A DNA stretch of 11,444 nucleotides from Pseudomonadota bacterium (GTDB lineage: Bacteria > Pseudomonadota > Alphaproteobacteria > UBA9655), in NCBI GenBank assembly GCA_021809225.1, contig JAKBAL010000026.1, positions 1-11,444 on the forward strand, in the 5' to 3' direction. The notes beneath the pieces were generated by a model. The model was not told the origin of the DNA. It searched no databases and saw nothing but the letters and a program-made list of their open reading frames with translations. Positions 1-7,403 of the stretch are shown here, one piece after another (within the stretch, counting starts at the first letter, position 1; every line of letters begins with the position of its first letter). The translations under genes and the position numbers were made by a program.

Positions 1-2310
1 GGAGATGGAGCCCAGCTTCAACCTGTAGAAGCAGGCCCTGCTTTTCGACTTGTAACGACAAGGCTTGGAAAAGCTGAGCTCAATACGGTTCTTCGTCAAA
101 AGGAAGGTTGGCAGAGAGAAGCCACCATTCTCTTTGGACAGCAGAAAACAAGTGATGCCATCCAGACATATGCCGATAAGGGTTTTGTTCATATCGTTGA
201 GGAAAAGCTCCCTTACGTGGATAAACCTGAAAATATTGTAAAGCTTTATGAAATCTCACACCGCGTATCTTCTCTTATCTATCGAGAAATGGCGAAGGAG
301 GTGAAAGAGGAAAACCCAGAGTCCTCAAATCTTTATTTCCACATCCGGAATCACCAAGACTTTGGGAGGTATGTGCACTGGAAAGAGATAGAAAAGAAGG
401 CCTCACAGACCATTTTTAAGAATGCGGAAGCTTGCCGGCCTGTTTTAGAAGAACGATGCCTTGATTCTTTGAAAATGGCATTGCTTTTGGTGGATAAGAG
501 TCAACCCAAGACTATGCAACAGGAAGAAGCCAGAGAACTCCTTAAAGAATGTCACTTTGATCACCTGATAGGAATGCAAAAACCAATTGAGTCAGGAGTT
601 GAGGTTCGCAAGCAGACCAAGCAAGAGTTGATTCAATCTTGGCATTCCGCCTTTAAAGAAGCTCTGGGAAAAAGTACCCTTATGCTCGCTTATAGCAATC
701 GGGATGTGAATGATCTGAATCAATCGGCTCGATCTTTGCTCAAAAAGTCAGGGCATATTTCAGAAAAAGAGTTTACTTATATCATCAAGAGGGAAGGCGA
801 AGATGACTTTGGAAGAAAGAAAATTCGAAAAGAACAAAAGGCTTTTTCTAAAGGAGATAGACTTGTTTTTACAAAAAACAAATACTGGGCGGGCGTTAGA
901 AATGGAACCATGGGGACGATTACGGAGCTGAACGCTCAAAAGATTCACGTCAAATTGGATGAAGGGAAAGAGATTTCCTTTGCCCCCAATCTCAACCCTC
1001 ACTTCGATCAAGGGTGGGCAGTCACCATTCACAAATCCCAAGGAACGACAGTTGACCGTACCTATGTCCTGGCCTCCTTTGAGATGACTCAGAATTTGGC
1101 CTATGTGGCCATGACCCGTCATCGAGACGATGTTCAGGTCTTTGGAAGCTCTTTTGACTTTTGGAGGCCCGAAAAACTCCCTCAAGTCCTGGCTAAATCG
1201 GGAGAGAAGCTTTCTGCGGCGGATTATCTGGATGCAGACTCCCTCAACAAACTCATGAAAGCGGATGACCACCTACTCACCAAGATCTTTCAGCGCATGT
1301 CTAATGAGCTGGAAGCCATGGGAGCAGTGACCAAACAAGCTTTCTGGAACGTTACAGATCATTTCTTAGGGATCAGACGAGAACAAGACATTCGGGTCAT
1401 TCCAGAGGGCGTTCGGGAAGAGGTAAGGGCTGAGGAAGTATTGAAGAAGCAACCATACAAGGAAAAACATGAACCTGAAAAGGGGCTGGTGGATTTCAAT
1501 GACTTGATTCAGAAGTGCGAAAAAAAGCTTTATGACTATCTTAAGGAAGAAAAACGACCTATCACGGCGGAGCTTAAGGAACGCATCCCGTTCCAAGCTG
1601 AACGGGCAGCAAATTTTATCTTCCATGCCCATATTCTCAGGGGAACAGAGCCAACGGAGAAGGAAACCAAACTCTTTCTCCTCCGCGCCAAATATGAGCT
1701 TGATCGTATTCCTGCAATCAGTAAAAAACTTAATGAGGAGTGGCAGCAAAAAGGCAACTTTGATAGAGAACGTGATCCTCTACTTATTCGTATGATTGCA
1801 GAAAGGCAAGCTTCCATCGAAGGACGGCTTTTCCTTGAAGCCAAACAAGTTGGGCAGAAAATATCTCCCAATATTCCTCAATGGGCAGAAGCGGAACTTG
1901 AAATCCATAGGGCTGAAGTCAAAACGCTAGCTTTGAAGCTGGGAGCTCAATATTCTCTCTTGACAAGCGCAGCCGCTGAATGCGCCCGGAATATGCTCAG
2001 ATATCAGGAAACCCACGGATTAAAACCAACCGATACCCAAATGACCGTCATGACCAAAATTGCTCACCAGGTTGAGGAAAAATACCCTTATTTCCATGAA
2101 AAAGACATTGGTTCTCACAACCTCACCTATCTGCGTCGTATGAATGGAGACTCCATGTTTAGAGAACGGTGTTATGAAGCAAAATCTTCTATTACCATGG
2201 AACATGATATCATCAAAACACAAGAAAAAGCCTTACTCGATGGCCATAAACAGCAGCTTCAGCAAGAGGTCTCAAGACAAAAAGAGCGGGATTTTTCAAT
2301 ATCAATGTAG
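1..2310 (+). CDS. traA: Ti-type conjugative transfer relaxase/helicase TraA, C-terminal part (5' end outside window)
   Basis: TraA nicks the element at oriT and unwinds the strand for conjugation. The frame is open from base 1 with no start, so the gene enters from upstream; 769 residues are visible. The first residues (GDGAQLQPVEAG) are the SF1 helicase motif III region of the RecD-like domain, so the MobA/MobL relaxase domain and Walker A/B motifs lie outside the window. LMLAYSNRDV is near residues 228-237, VTIHKSQG (motif V) at 341-348 and YVAMTRHRD (motif VI region) at 368-376; the spacing suits a UvrD_C_2-type domain. Residues of about 73-215, between motif III and the 2A domain, form a charged, probably helical insert that I do not recall from rhizobial TraA. 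The rest, from about residue 400, is charged and helical. It converges on tetR with 20 bp between stops and no terminator hairpin visible. Family assignment is strong; whether it is functional cannot be judged without the N-terminus. Confidence 0.9.
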   Translation, partial: GDGAQLQPVEAGPAFRLVTTRLGKAELNTVLRQKEGWQREATILFGQQKTSDAIQTYADKGFVHIVEEKLPYVDKPENIVKLYEISHRVSSLIYREMAKEVKEENPESSNLYFHIRNHQDFGRYVHWKEIEKKASQTIFKNAEACRPVLEERCLDSLKMALLLVDKSQPKTMQQEEARELLKECHFDHLIGMQKPIESGVEVRKQTKQELIQSWHSAFKEALGKSTLMLAYSNRDVNDLNQSARSLLKKSGHISEKEFTYIIKREGEDDFGRKKIRKEQKAFSKGDRLVFTKNKYWAGVRNGTMGTITELNAQKIHVKLDEGKEISFAPNLNPHFDQGWAVTIHKSQGTTVDRTYVLASFEMTQNLAYVAMTRHRDDVQVFGSSFDFWRPEKLPQVLAKSGEKLSAADYLDADSLNKLMKADDHLLTKIFQRMSNELEAMGAVTKQAFWNVTDHFLGIRREQDIRVIPEGVREEVRAEEVLKKQPYKEKHEPEKGLVDFNDLIQKCEKKLYDYLKEEKRPITAELKERIPFQAERAANFIFHAHILRGTEPTEKETKLFLLRAKYELDRIPAISKKLNEEWQQKGNFDRERDPLLIRMIAERQASIEGRLFLEAKQVGQKISPNIPQWAEAELEIHRAEVKTLALKLGAQYSLLTSAAAECARNMLRYQETHGLKPTDTQMTVMTKIAHQVEEKYPYFHEKDIGSHNLTYLRRMNGDSMFRERCYEAKSSITMEHDIIKTQEKALLDGHKQQLQQEVSRQKERDFSISM

Positions 2311-2330
2311 TAAGCAACCCAGCTAAACCT

Positions 2331-2963
2331 TTATCGGTCTTCTCCAATCAACGTTTTTACTAAAAGCTGGGCAAGCCATTTCTCATATTCTTCCGATGCC
2401 CATCCTTGCTCTACAACGAACATGCGATACATATCGCGCCCCGTAAAGGCCCATAAGATATCTCGCGCCTTAGATACCTTAAGTCCTTCGAGGAGAGCTC
2501 CCTCTTTTACCAGTATTTTGACGCTCTCTTCCTGCCGGTTGTAACGGCGTTGTTCCCTTTCTTGCTCAAGCTCTTTGAGCTCAGGGGCTAAAATAGAAGC
2601 ACCCCGAAAAATATCCATTTGCGCCCTCTCGGCATCGTACATTTGTCGAGCGATTTTAGCAGATATAGCGAGGTGCCTTTTCGGTGACTTCTCCTGCATG
2701 GCCTCTTTTACAAGAGCTTCATATTGGTTGGCCGGTAGAGCTTCATCCATTAAAGCGCGGAGGACTCCACGCTTTGATTGAAAGAGGGCGTAAATCGTGG
2801 GCGCTGAAACCTTTGCAGCCTGAGCCATTTGTTCTATTGTCACGCCTTCAAATCCCTTGGACTGAAAGAGCATTTTTGCAGACACAAGAATACGACTTCT
2901 GGTTTGCCCGGCTTGGGTCTGCCTGGTTTCCGAATGATAAATTCTCTTTTTGCGACTTGACAT
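2331..2963 (-). CDS. TetR/AcrR family transcriptional repressor
   Basis: This is a 210-residue protein of normal TetR size. An N-terminal three-helix DNA-binding domain covers about residues 20-65, with the recognition helix-turn-helix near 42-61 (IEQMAQAAKVSAPTIYALF) following the usual LFQSKGFEGVT segment. The rest is a helical ligand-binding/dimer domain of unknown ligand. The ATG at 2963 is the only sensible start: an in-frame TAA lies at 2976-2978, and the next ATG falls inside the DNA-binding domain. No Shine-Dalgarno precedes it, and a TATAAT box ends only 4 bp upstream, so the mRNA may be leaderless (inference). The gene is divergent from the SnoaL-like gene at 3055, and the spacer contains a duplicated palindrome overlapping its own -10 box. 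It therefore probably represses itself and its neighbour. Confidence 0.93.
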   Translation of the reverse strand: MSSRKKRIYHSETRQTQAGQTRSRILVSAKMLFQSKGFEGVTIEQMAQAAKVSAPTIYALFQSKRGVLRALMDEALPANQYEALVKEAMQEKSPKRHLAISAKIARQMYDAERAQMDIFRGASILAPELKELEQEREQRRYNRQEESVKILVKEGALLEGLKVSKARDILWAFTGRDMYRMFVVEQGWASEEYEKWLAQLLVKTLIGEDR

Positions 2964-2985
2964 ATTAATTATAGCTTACTATATC
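2962..2985. promoter_or_regulatory. Putative TetR operator, copy 1 (overlaps tetR -10 and start)
   Basis: The core is TATAGCTTACTATA at 2970-2983: two 6-bp half sites around TT, with 5 of 6 pairs complementary. The whole 24-bp unit recurs 32 bp away at 2994-3017 with 20 of 24 bases identical, all four differences being transitions. On the minus strand a perfect TATAAT (2973-2968) lies inside the core, so binding here would block tetR transcription. I see no good -35 at 16-18 bp. The operator role is inferred from the symmetry, repetition and divergent tetR context. Confidence 0.65.
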
Positions 2986-2993
2986 CATTTTAT

Positions 2994-3023
2994 ATATTAG
3001 CTACAGCTTGCTATATCTAATAT
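2994..3023. promoter_or_regulatory. Putative TetR operator, copy 2 (30-bp extended palindrome)
   Basis: The core TACAGCTTGCTATA (3002-3015) is flanked by a perfect 7-bp inverted repeat, ATATTAG (2994-3000) and CTAATAT (3017-3023). Core and flanking arms share the same centre (3008.5), and 12 of 15 pairs are complementary. It lies 35-65 bp upstream of the SnoaL-like gene, where that gene's promoter must be (TATATC at 3012-3017 or TAATAT at 3018-3023 are possible -10 boxes). Core symmetry matches copy 1, and the distance is about three helical turns, so two dimers could sit on the same face of the DNA. Confidence 0.68.
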
Positions 3024-3046
3024 GAAGCGTCAACACCATTCGAGAT

Positions 3047-3051
3047 AGGAG
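3047..3051 (+). promoter_or_regulatory. Shine-Dalgarno AGGAG of the SnoaL-like gene
   Basis: AGGAG ends 3 nt before the first ATG (3055) and 6 nt before the second ATG (3058). The normal spacing therefore favours initiation at 3058, one codon inside the longest frame. Confidence 0.7.
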
Positions 3052-3054
3052 ATT

Positions 3055-3426
3055 ATGATGACTCAAAATAATGTGACCATAGCCCAAACATTTTACGCAG
3101 CATTTGGAGAAAAAAATGTTGGGGCCATGAAAAAGTATCTGCACCCTGATATTCAACTTATCACACCATTCTCAAAACTACAGGGAAAGGAAGCCTATCT
3201 TGAGGCTGCGGAAAACTTCATGGCTTTTTTTAATACTCTTACCATACGCGCAACGTTTGGTGAGGGAGATCAGGCCTTAGTCGTTTATGATTTAGATTGT
3301 CCTGGGTCCATCGGAAAGGTACCCGCAGCAGCGCTTATGACCTTTCAAGAGGGGTTGATCACAAGGAACGAACTTTTTCACGATACGAGCCCCTGGAATA
3401 AAATAAAAGATGAACTTTTGGCATAG
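3055..3426 (+). CDS. NTF2-like / SnoaL-like small protein
   Basis: This is a protein of 122-123 residues, the size of a single NTF2-like cone domain. Family features are the N-terminal helix with FYAAFGEKNVGAMKKYLHPD, the early strand IQLITPFSKLQGKEAY, and a C-terminal sheet (LVVYDLDCP, AAALMTFQEGLITRNELFHD). The fold covers ketosteroid isomerases, polyketide cyclases and limonene epoxide hydrolases as well as ligand-binding proteins without catalysis. I cannot identify a substrate from the sequence. The second ATG (3058) has the better spacing to AGGAG. The gene is divergent from tetR and shares its operator region, so it is probably derepressed when the TetR protein binds an inducer. It may act on or bind that compound (inference). 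Confidence 0.85.
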   Translation: MMTQNNVTIAQTFYAAFGEKNVGAMKKYLHPDIQLITPFSKLQGKEAYLEAAENFMAFFNTLTIRATFGEGDQALVVYDLDCPGSIGKVPAAALMTFQEGLITRNELFHDTSPWNKIKDELLA

Positions 3427-3680
3427 ACATTTGGAAGAGAGGCATCATGATGTTCAGCATTCTGAGGATTTGACTCTTCTTTAAAATTCATGAGGCCTCC
3501 TCCAAATTCAGAAGAATATGGTTAACCAACTCACGAATATCTGCGCATTGATTGGGGCTCTCTTTAGGAGTACTCCTCATGGGCAGTCAGCTGCTTGCCT
3601 GGAAAAGCTAACGCCACCATGGCTTGGATTGTTTGGGTTGTGAAAATGCTGATCCGTCTTTTCCCAGTTATTCTTAAAGG
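3378..3680 (-). other. Gene-poor gap with three overlapping short minus-strand frames, possibly gene remnants
   Basis: Between the SnoaL-like and hydrolase genes there is no convincing gene. On the minus strand a start-less frame runs 3680-3564 (contains FTTQTIQAMVALAFPGKQLT). A 30-codon ATG frame runs 3580-3488 (contains ADIRELVNHILLNLEEAS) and overlaps it. Its TGA then overlaps the ATG of a 37-codon frame at 3491-3378 in ATGA fashion, preceded by a strong GGAGGAGG. The stacking looks like a translationally coupled set or the decayed end of one gene. The last frame runs antisense into the SnoaL-like 3' end, which argues against a real product. A 12-bp perfect palindrome, AGGAGTACTCCT, lies at 3566-3577. 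None of these peptides is recognisable to me. Confidence 0.25.
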
Positions 3681-3687
3681 TCATTTC

Positions 3688-4815
3688 TCAAGGCCAATAT
3701 ATATCAAGTTCTTTAAAATGCTGATCAAGCCACATGACAATTTTGGTCTGATACTCAGTAAACCACGCATCAACCTCTTGCCCGCCAAGATTCGTATCAA
3801 CCGTATCAAATAACGGCCCTCTTTTAAATAACCAGTTCCAAAATTTAGATATGCCACCTTCGTGCCCAAATCCTTCTTTTTTTTGAGCAAGATAGGCTAT
3901 ATCTCGGAAAGCACTATGTTGAACATGAGGACTCCAAATTTGAGCATTATTAATTTTGGTCAACTGATCACCGACATCTTCTTGGTATTGCATTATAGCT
4001 CGAATAAATAAAACTGGTTTACCGTATGGATTCGGGGGAACACCAATTCGACCATAAATTTTTCTTTCAGTGATTTTCGAGTCAATATCCACGACGGCCT
4101 TAATCCTCTCATCTTCAAACCCAAGCGTATCAGCCACATTACCACCAAAGCTGTGTCCCATTATGGCAATAAGGTGTCCGTTCAATTGTCCTGAAAAATA
4201 GATCTGATTGAGGTCTTCCAAATAGTTCAACATATACTTAATGTCTGCAATGGCTGCTCTCATCGCTTCATCATAATATTGATAACGATAATCGCGATCA
4301 CGCGCATTTTTCCAAGAATCATAAAATGTGGGAACAATCGTTTTGTTATCTGGGAAGTGGACAAAGCTTGAAACGTAAGGCTGATCAAGGCTCAAGACTA
4401 CATAACCCTGGCTTGCCAATTCTTCACACAGGATCGTATAACTTTGGCGGACTTCGCCAAATCCAGGAATAAAAATGATGACTGGAAATGGGCCATGTTT
4501 TGAAATGTCTGCATTAGGTTTGCTGTGAGCCAGGATTTTTACACCTCCCACCATGCCATCTTGGAGCGTGTCCGGCATGTAAGGGTACGTTTGATCTTTT
4601 GAAGCATCTGTTGGATAAAATGCCTGAACCATCCAGCGTCTTTGGGCCGAATCACGTAATATTTTTCGCGTTTTATCTGTGAGTTCAATCGCTTGGGTTC
4701 CTACTCCATAAGGTCCCATGGGTTTAGGTAAAGTGATAGGCGTTGCGAAACTCGAGATCCTAAAACATAAGCTAATAATGAGGAATCCTACGGCTGCAAT
4801 GCCTTTTTTCATCAT
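3688..4815 (-). CDS. Exported PAF-acetylhydrolase-like alpha/beta hydrolase
   Basis: This is a 375-residue serine hydrolase of the platelet-activating factor acetylhydrolase (group VII PLA2-like) family, predicted to cleave ester bonds of oxidised or short-chain phospholipids or similar esters. A signal peptide is visible: MMKK, a hydrophobic run to about residue 18, then SSFA with likely cleavage after A24. The oxyanion segment is IFIPGFGEVRQSY (about 114-126). The nucleophile elbow is GHSFGG with S222; D245 (VDIDS) and H300 (VQHSAF) complete the triad. The spacings Ser+23 and Ser+78 equal those recalled for human plasma PAF-AH (S273, D296, H351). The frame extends upstream to a GTG at 4899. 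I chose the ATG at 4815 because it begins the signal peptide, is preceded by AAGG, and lies about 30 bp downstream of a TATAAT box. It follows the Nudix-GNAT gene by 59 bp on the same strand. Confidence 0.88.
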   Translation of the reverse strand: MMKKGIAAVGFLIISLCFRISSFATPITLPKPMGPYGVGTQAIELTDKTRKILRDSAQRRWMVQAFYPTDASKDQTYPYMPDTLQDGMVGGVKILAHSKPNADISKHGPFPVIIFIPGFGEVRQSYTILCEELASQGYVVLSLDQPYVSSFVHFPDNKTIVPTFYDSWKNARDRDYRYQYYDEAMRAAIADIKYMLNYLEDLNQIYFSGQLNGHLIAIMGHSFGGNVADTLGFEDERIKAVVDIDSKITERKIYGRIGVPPNPYGKPVLFIRAIMQYQEDVGDQLTKINNAQIWSPHVQHSAFRDIAYLAQKKEGFGHEGGISKFWNWLFKRGPLFDTVDTNLGGQEVDAWFTEYQTKIVMWLDQHFKELDIYWP

Positions 4816-4845
4816 CCGAACGCCTTTTTTCCGTGAGATAGGCTC

Positions 4846-4851
4846 ATTATA
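4846..4851 (-). promoter_or_regulatory. Probable -10 box (TATAAT) for the hydrolase gene
   Basis: A perfect TATAAT on the minus strand reads from 4851 to 4846, 30 bp before the ATG at 4815. It lies just after the Nudix-GNAT stop. No good -35 is seen at 16-18 bp. It lies inside the longer hydrolase frame, which supports the shorter start. Confidence 0.5.
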
Positions 4852-4874
4852 AGTTGCCTTCACGTTGCTTCTCT

Positions 4875-5867
4875 TTAACTTAATCTTTTCGTAAACCACA
4901 AAACGAGGTCATCATCTAAACGGATGTTGCTATCGAATGAAACGGGTTGGTAGTTGTAAGTAATACCCCGTCTGTCAGGAAGGTATCCTCTTCTCACATA
5001 GAGCCTTTGGGCATCTCCATAATCAGCTGATAGCCCAACCCCAATCCCCACGGTAGAACTTTTCTTTCGGGCTTCTTCTTCTGCCCGCTCAAGCAGCGCT
5101 GCAGCAATCCTTTGCTTTCTAAATTTTGGCAGAACATTTAAATCGGAAATCTCAGGAATATTTTTCTCATGAAAAGGGGCATATTCCGAATGCCATTTAA
5201 GGGTCACATACCCCGCAAAAACACCTTCTTTAAATGCAACCCACACGCATCGCTGATTATTCGCCTGTTCTGCAAAATACTTTTGGTAAAGCGATGCTGG
5301 TTTGTTCCATCCGAGTTCAGCAAAAGCAGCGACGATGGATGGGATAGCATCTTGTGATAACTTTCTGAAATCTGCTGGAGGGACAAGATAGTTTTGATGA
5401 GAAGATTTCCTCTGCTCATCTCCAAACTCTCCATAAATTTCCCCTTTTAGATACTGCTCAATCCCAAATTTGACCACGGGAATAATAGGCTCGGGCAAGT
5501 GATTGACATCAAACCACTCCATCCCATCATGCAAGCGTGGTTCTTTGTTGATGGGTTCACCTTCAAACCATTCGGAAACAAAGAATAAGCTGAGGTCCTT
5601 CCAAATCAGATCTGGATCTTTGAAGTCCCTCGCCTTAACTGCGACAACCGTTCCAAGGGAAGGCGTCACGTGCAATCCTACTTCTTCATAAGTTTCTCTG
5701 ATGACCGTTTGACGCGGAGATTCTCCTTCTTCCATTTTTCCAATGGGACAATGCCAATGACCTGGCCAAAGAGGAGCCCAATCAGCACGGCGTAAAAGTA
5801 GAACCTTTTGATCGCGTATGATGACCATATTCGAGCAGATAATGAAGGATTGAAGATTTTGGGTCAT
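4875..5867 (-). CDS. Nudix hydrolase - GNAT acetyltransferase fusion protein
   Basis: This is a 330-residue two-domain protein. The Nudix domain (about residues 8-145) has a full Nudix box from G43 to L65: G-x5-E (G43, E49), then RETYEEVGL (57-65), which binds the metal and hydrolyses an X-linked nucleoside diphosphate. The GNAT domain occupies about 165-330, with strand-helix DLNVLPKFRKQRIAAALLER and a typical late segment, DYGDAQRLYVRRGY. In the acetyl-CoA pyrophosphate loop the usual R/Q-x-x-G-x-G/A reads R250-K-Q-R253-I-A255, so the first glycine is Arg, which may weaken cofactor binding. The frame can start at TTG 5873, but ATG 5867 is preferred. Substrates are not predictable. Its last codons have a decayed homologous copy at 10246-10338. 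Confidence 0.9.
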   Translation of the reverse strand: MTQNLQSFIICSNMVIIRDQKVLLLRRADWAPLWPGHWHCPIGKMEEGESPRQTVIRETYEEVGLHVTPSLGTVVAVKARDFKDPDLIWKDLSLFFVSEWFEGEPINKEPRLHDGMEWFDVNHLPEPIIPVVKFGIEQYLKGEIYGEFGDEQRKSSHQNYLVPPADFRKLSQDAIPSIVAAFAELGWNKPASLYQKYFAEQANNQRCVWVAFKEGVFAGYVTLKWHSEYAPFHEKNIPEISDLNVLPKFRKQRIAAALLERAEEEARKKSSTVGIGVGLSADYGDAQRLYVRRGYLPDRRGITYNYQPVSFDSNIRLDDDLVLWFTKRLS

Positions 5868-5972
5868 ATGCAAGCTTTCTTAAGAGGGACACTGGTCAAT
5901 TACGGCTTTGCAAAAGTTAATCCAACGGATTACAAATGTTAAGGAGAAAATGGATGAGGGAGCCTTGAGCTT

Positions 5973-6410
5973 ATGGTGTTTAAAGAGAAACCCTATGAAA
6001 AAATTCATCAACGACCTCTTACGCCTGAACTCAAAAACCAGGTTTATGAAGCTTTTCGTAAACATGCCATCCATTGCACGGGCATCTGCGGTTTAGCACA
6101 AGAACCAATCTCTTTTGAAATGCGGGACGGTGCTAACCTTGTCGGATGCATAGTGGTGCAACCCTTCTGGGGGCAGATTCATATCAAATACCTTCTGGTA
6201 GAAGAGCCCTATCGCGGTCAAGGCATCGCGCGCCGTCTTATGGAACATGCTTTTGAATTTGGAAAGGCTCAAGGTTGCCGTTTTGCCTTTGTGGAAACTA
6301 TGAATTTTCAAGCACCGGAATTTTATCAAAAACTTGGCTTTAAAATTGACTTTGTTCGCCATGGTTATGACAGAGGAACCAGCTTCTATTATCTTAAGAG
6401 GGATTTATGA
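5973..6410 (+). CDS. GNAT family N-acetyltransferase
   Basis: This is a complete single-domain acetyltransferase of 145 residues. It shows the GNAT order: beta strands LVGCIVVQPFWGQIHIKYLLVEE, the acetyl-CoA loop YRGQGIARRLM with R81-x-x-G84-x-A86, then FAFVETMNFQAPEFYQKLGFKIDF and a final TSFYYLKRDL strand. It belongs to a group of small bacterial acetyltransferases whose members typically carry the VETM..QA..FYQKLGF pattern; the substrate is unknown. An in-frame stop at 5955-5957 rules out earlier starts. GAGGGAG at 5956-5962 can serve as ribosome site with a long 10-nt gap. It is divergent from the Nudix-GNAT gene and convergent with the kinase-like gene, with no visible terminator. Confidence 0.9.
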   Translation: MVFKEKPYEKIHQRPLTPELKNQVYEAFRKHAIHCTGICGLAQEPISFEMRDGANLVGCIVVQPFWGQIHIKYLLVEEPYRGQGIARRLMEHAFEFGKAQGCRFAFVETMNFQAPEFYQKLGFKIDFVRHGYDRGTSFYYLKRDL

Positions 6411-6476
6411 TTGAGGCTATTTTCAAGAGATGTCCATACGGAACTCTTTAAAAATTATCTCGACTCTAACTAATGT

Positions 6477-6992
6477 TTATGGTTTCTCATTAATAAACAC
6501 CATCAAATCTTCACGACTCCGAAGACATATTTTCTTATGCTTAAAATCCTTATAAAGATCGTTAAAGAAACTCCATGAATTGGCATCTGTCCTAGATTCA
6601 TGCTCGGAAGCCCATTCAATAAGTTTAGCTAAGGCTTTTTCTTTTTCACAAGGATCGAGGAACTCTTCAAACTGGGGGCCGCGCGAAATCAGGTTTTGTT
6701 TACAGTCTTCCCAAGGTAAATCCAACCAAATCAGCAGGGTCGAAAAGGGAAGACACGCTTCCGCCATTTTTCCAAAAACGCCCTCCAGAATCCACTGATC
6801 TTTCTTTTTAAGAGCATCAAGATCCTTGGCTATATCAGAGGCCGAGCGGCGAATTTCATATCCCCCTTTGCCCCATCTGATAGCGTCCATGTGAAATAAG
6901 GGAATCTTTTTGCTTTGAGACAAAGCATTTCCCAACCAGGTTTTCCCTGATCCTGAGTTACCAATAATGAGAATGCGTTCGTTTTCAGTCAT
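6477..6992 (-). CDS. Small P-loop ATPase/kinase-like protein (adenylate kinase / FlaR-like)
   Basis: This is a 171-residue P-loop protein. The Walker A motif is GNSGSGKT (11-18), followed by SKKIPLFHMDAIRW, where D36 sits in the place of the acceptor-binding Asp of small kinases. WILEGVFG (67-74) and LLIWLDLPW (86-94) form the strand pair typical of adenylate-kinase-like NMP kinases and of proteins annotated as DNA topology modulation protein FlaR. The phosphate acceptor is unknown, so I assign no gene name. The ATG at 6992 has GGAAAA about 6 nt upstream. It lies 35 bp after the RNHCP gene on the same strand and may share its transcript. Confidence 0.85.
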   Translation of the reverse strand: MTENERILIIGNSGSGKTWLGNALSQSKKIPLFHMDAIRWGKGGYEIRRSASDIAKDLDALKKKDQWILEGVFGKMAEACLPFSTLLIWLDLPWEDCKQNLISRGPQFEEFLDPCEKEKALAKLIEWASEHESRTDANSWSFFNDLYKDFKHKKICLRSREDLMVFINEKP

Positions 6993-7027
6993 CTAATTTT
7001 CCATTAAGCAAATAAGGCCCTCATTCA

Positions 7028-7348
7028 TCACCATGAATGATTCAGGAAAGCAAGACTTTTATAACTATCCGGTTGGGTCGTATCGGTTGCGATTCGACAT
7101 ACCTTTTTGATTCCACATTCAAGACACACATGGATAATTTGCCAACCTTTTTTTGATTTATATGTCAGCAGGACGGGCTTCATAAGACTCTTACAAGTAT
7201 TCTTTCGATCACCGGGAACATTGTCTAAATGCACCGAATATAAGCAAAAAGGACAGTGATTCCTGTAACATCCGTTGGTTACAGGAAGGATTTCTTCATA
7301 ACAATTTTCACAGATAAAACCTGTATTTTCTAAATTTCGCGCCATCAT
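7028..7348 (-). CDS. RNHCP domain zinc-binding protein
   Basis: This is a small protein of 106 residues containing the literal RNHCP motif that names the family (R29-P33). Cysteines are arranged as C13-x2-C16, C32-x2-C35, C52 and C75-x2-C78, consistent with zinc ribbons, with the conserved HLDNVPGDR segment between them. The family's function is not known. The frame extends upstream to an ATG at 7375, but the ATG ATG pair at 7348/7345 begins close to the zinc domain as in relatives and has GAGG upstream. It is followed by the kinase-like gene after 35 bp. Just upstream lies the structured, gene-free stretch at 7404-7648. Confidence 0.85.
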   Translation of the reverse strand: MMARNLENTGFICENCYEEILPVTNGCYRNHCPFCLYSVHLDNVPGDRKNTCKSLMKPVLLTYKSKKGWQIIHVCLECGIKKVCRIATDTTQPDSYKSLAFLNHSW

Positions 7349-7403
7349 GGACCCCTCATGTTTGAGTTCAAACATTCAAGGAGTCCGGGTTCCGTTTATT
7401 CTT

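Noticed and set aside
2311..2330. Terminator between convergent traA and tetR
   Set aside because: The 20-bp gap contains no inverted repeat or T-run.
5950..6096. A 48-codon frame starting MDEGALSLW with a perfect AAGGAG, overlapping the GNAT gene in another frame
   Set aside because: The ribosome site is only 3 nt from the ATG. The peptide looks like an out-of-frame reading of the GNAT gene (lysine/asparagine-rich, no domain), and the GNAT frame keeps its full domain. A leader peptide remains possible but unsupported.
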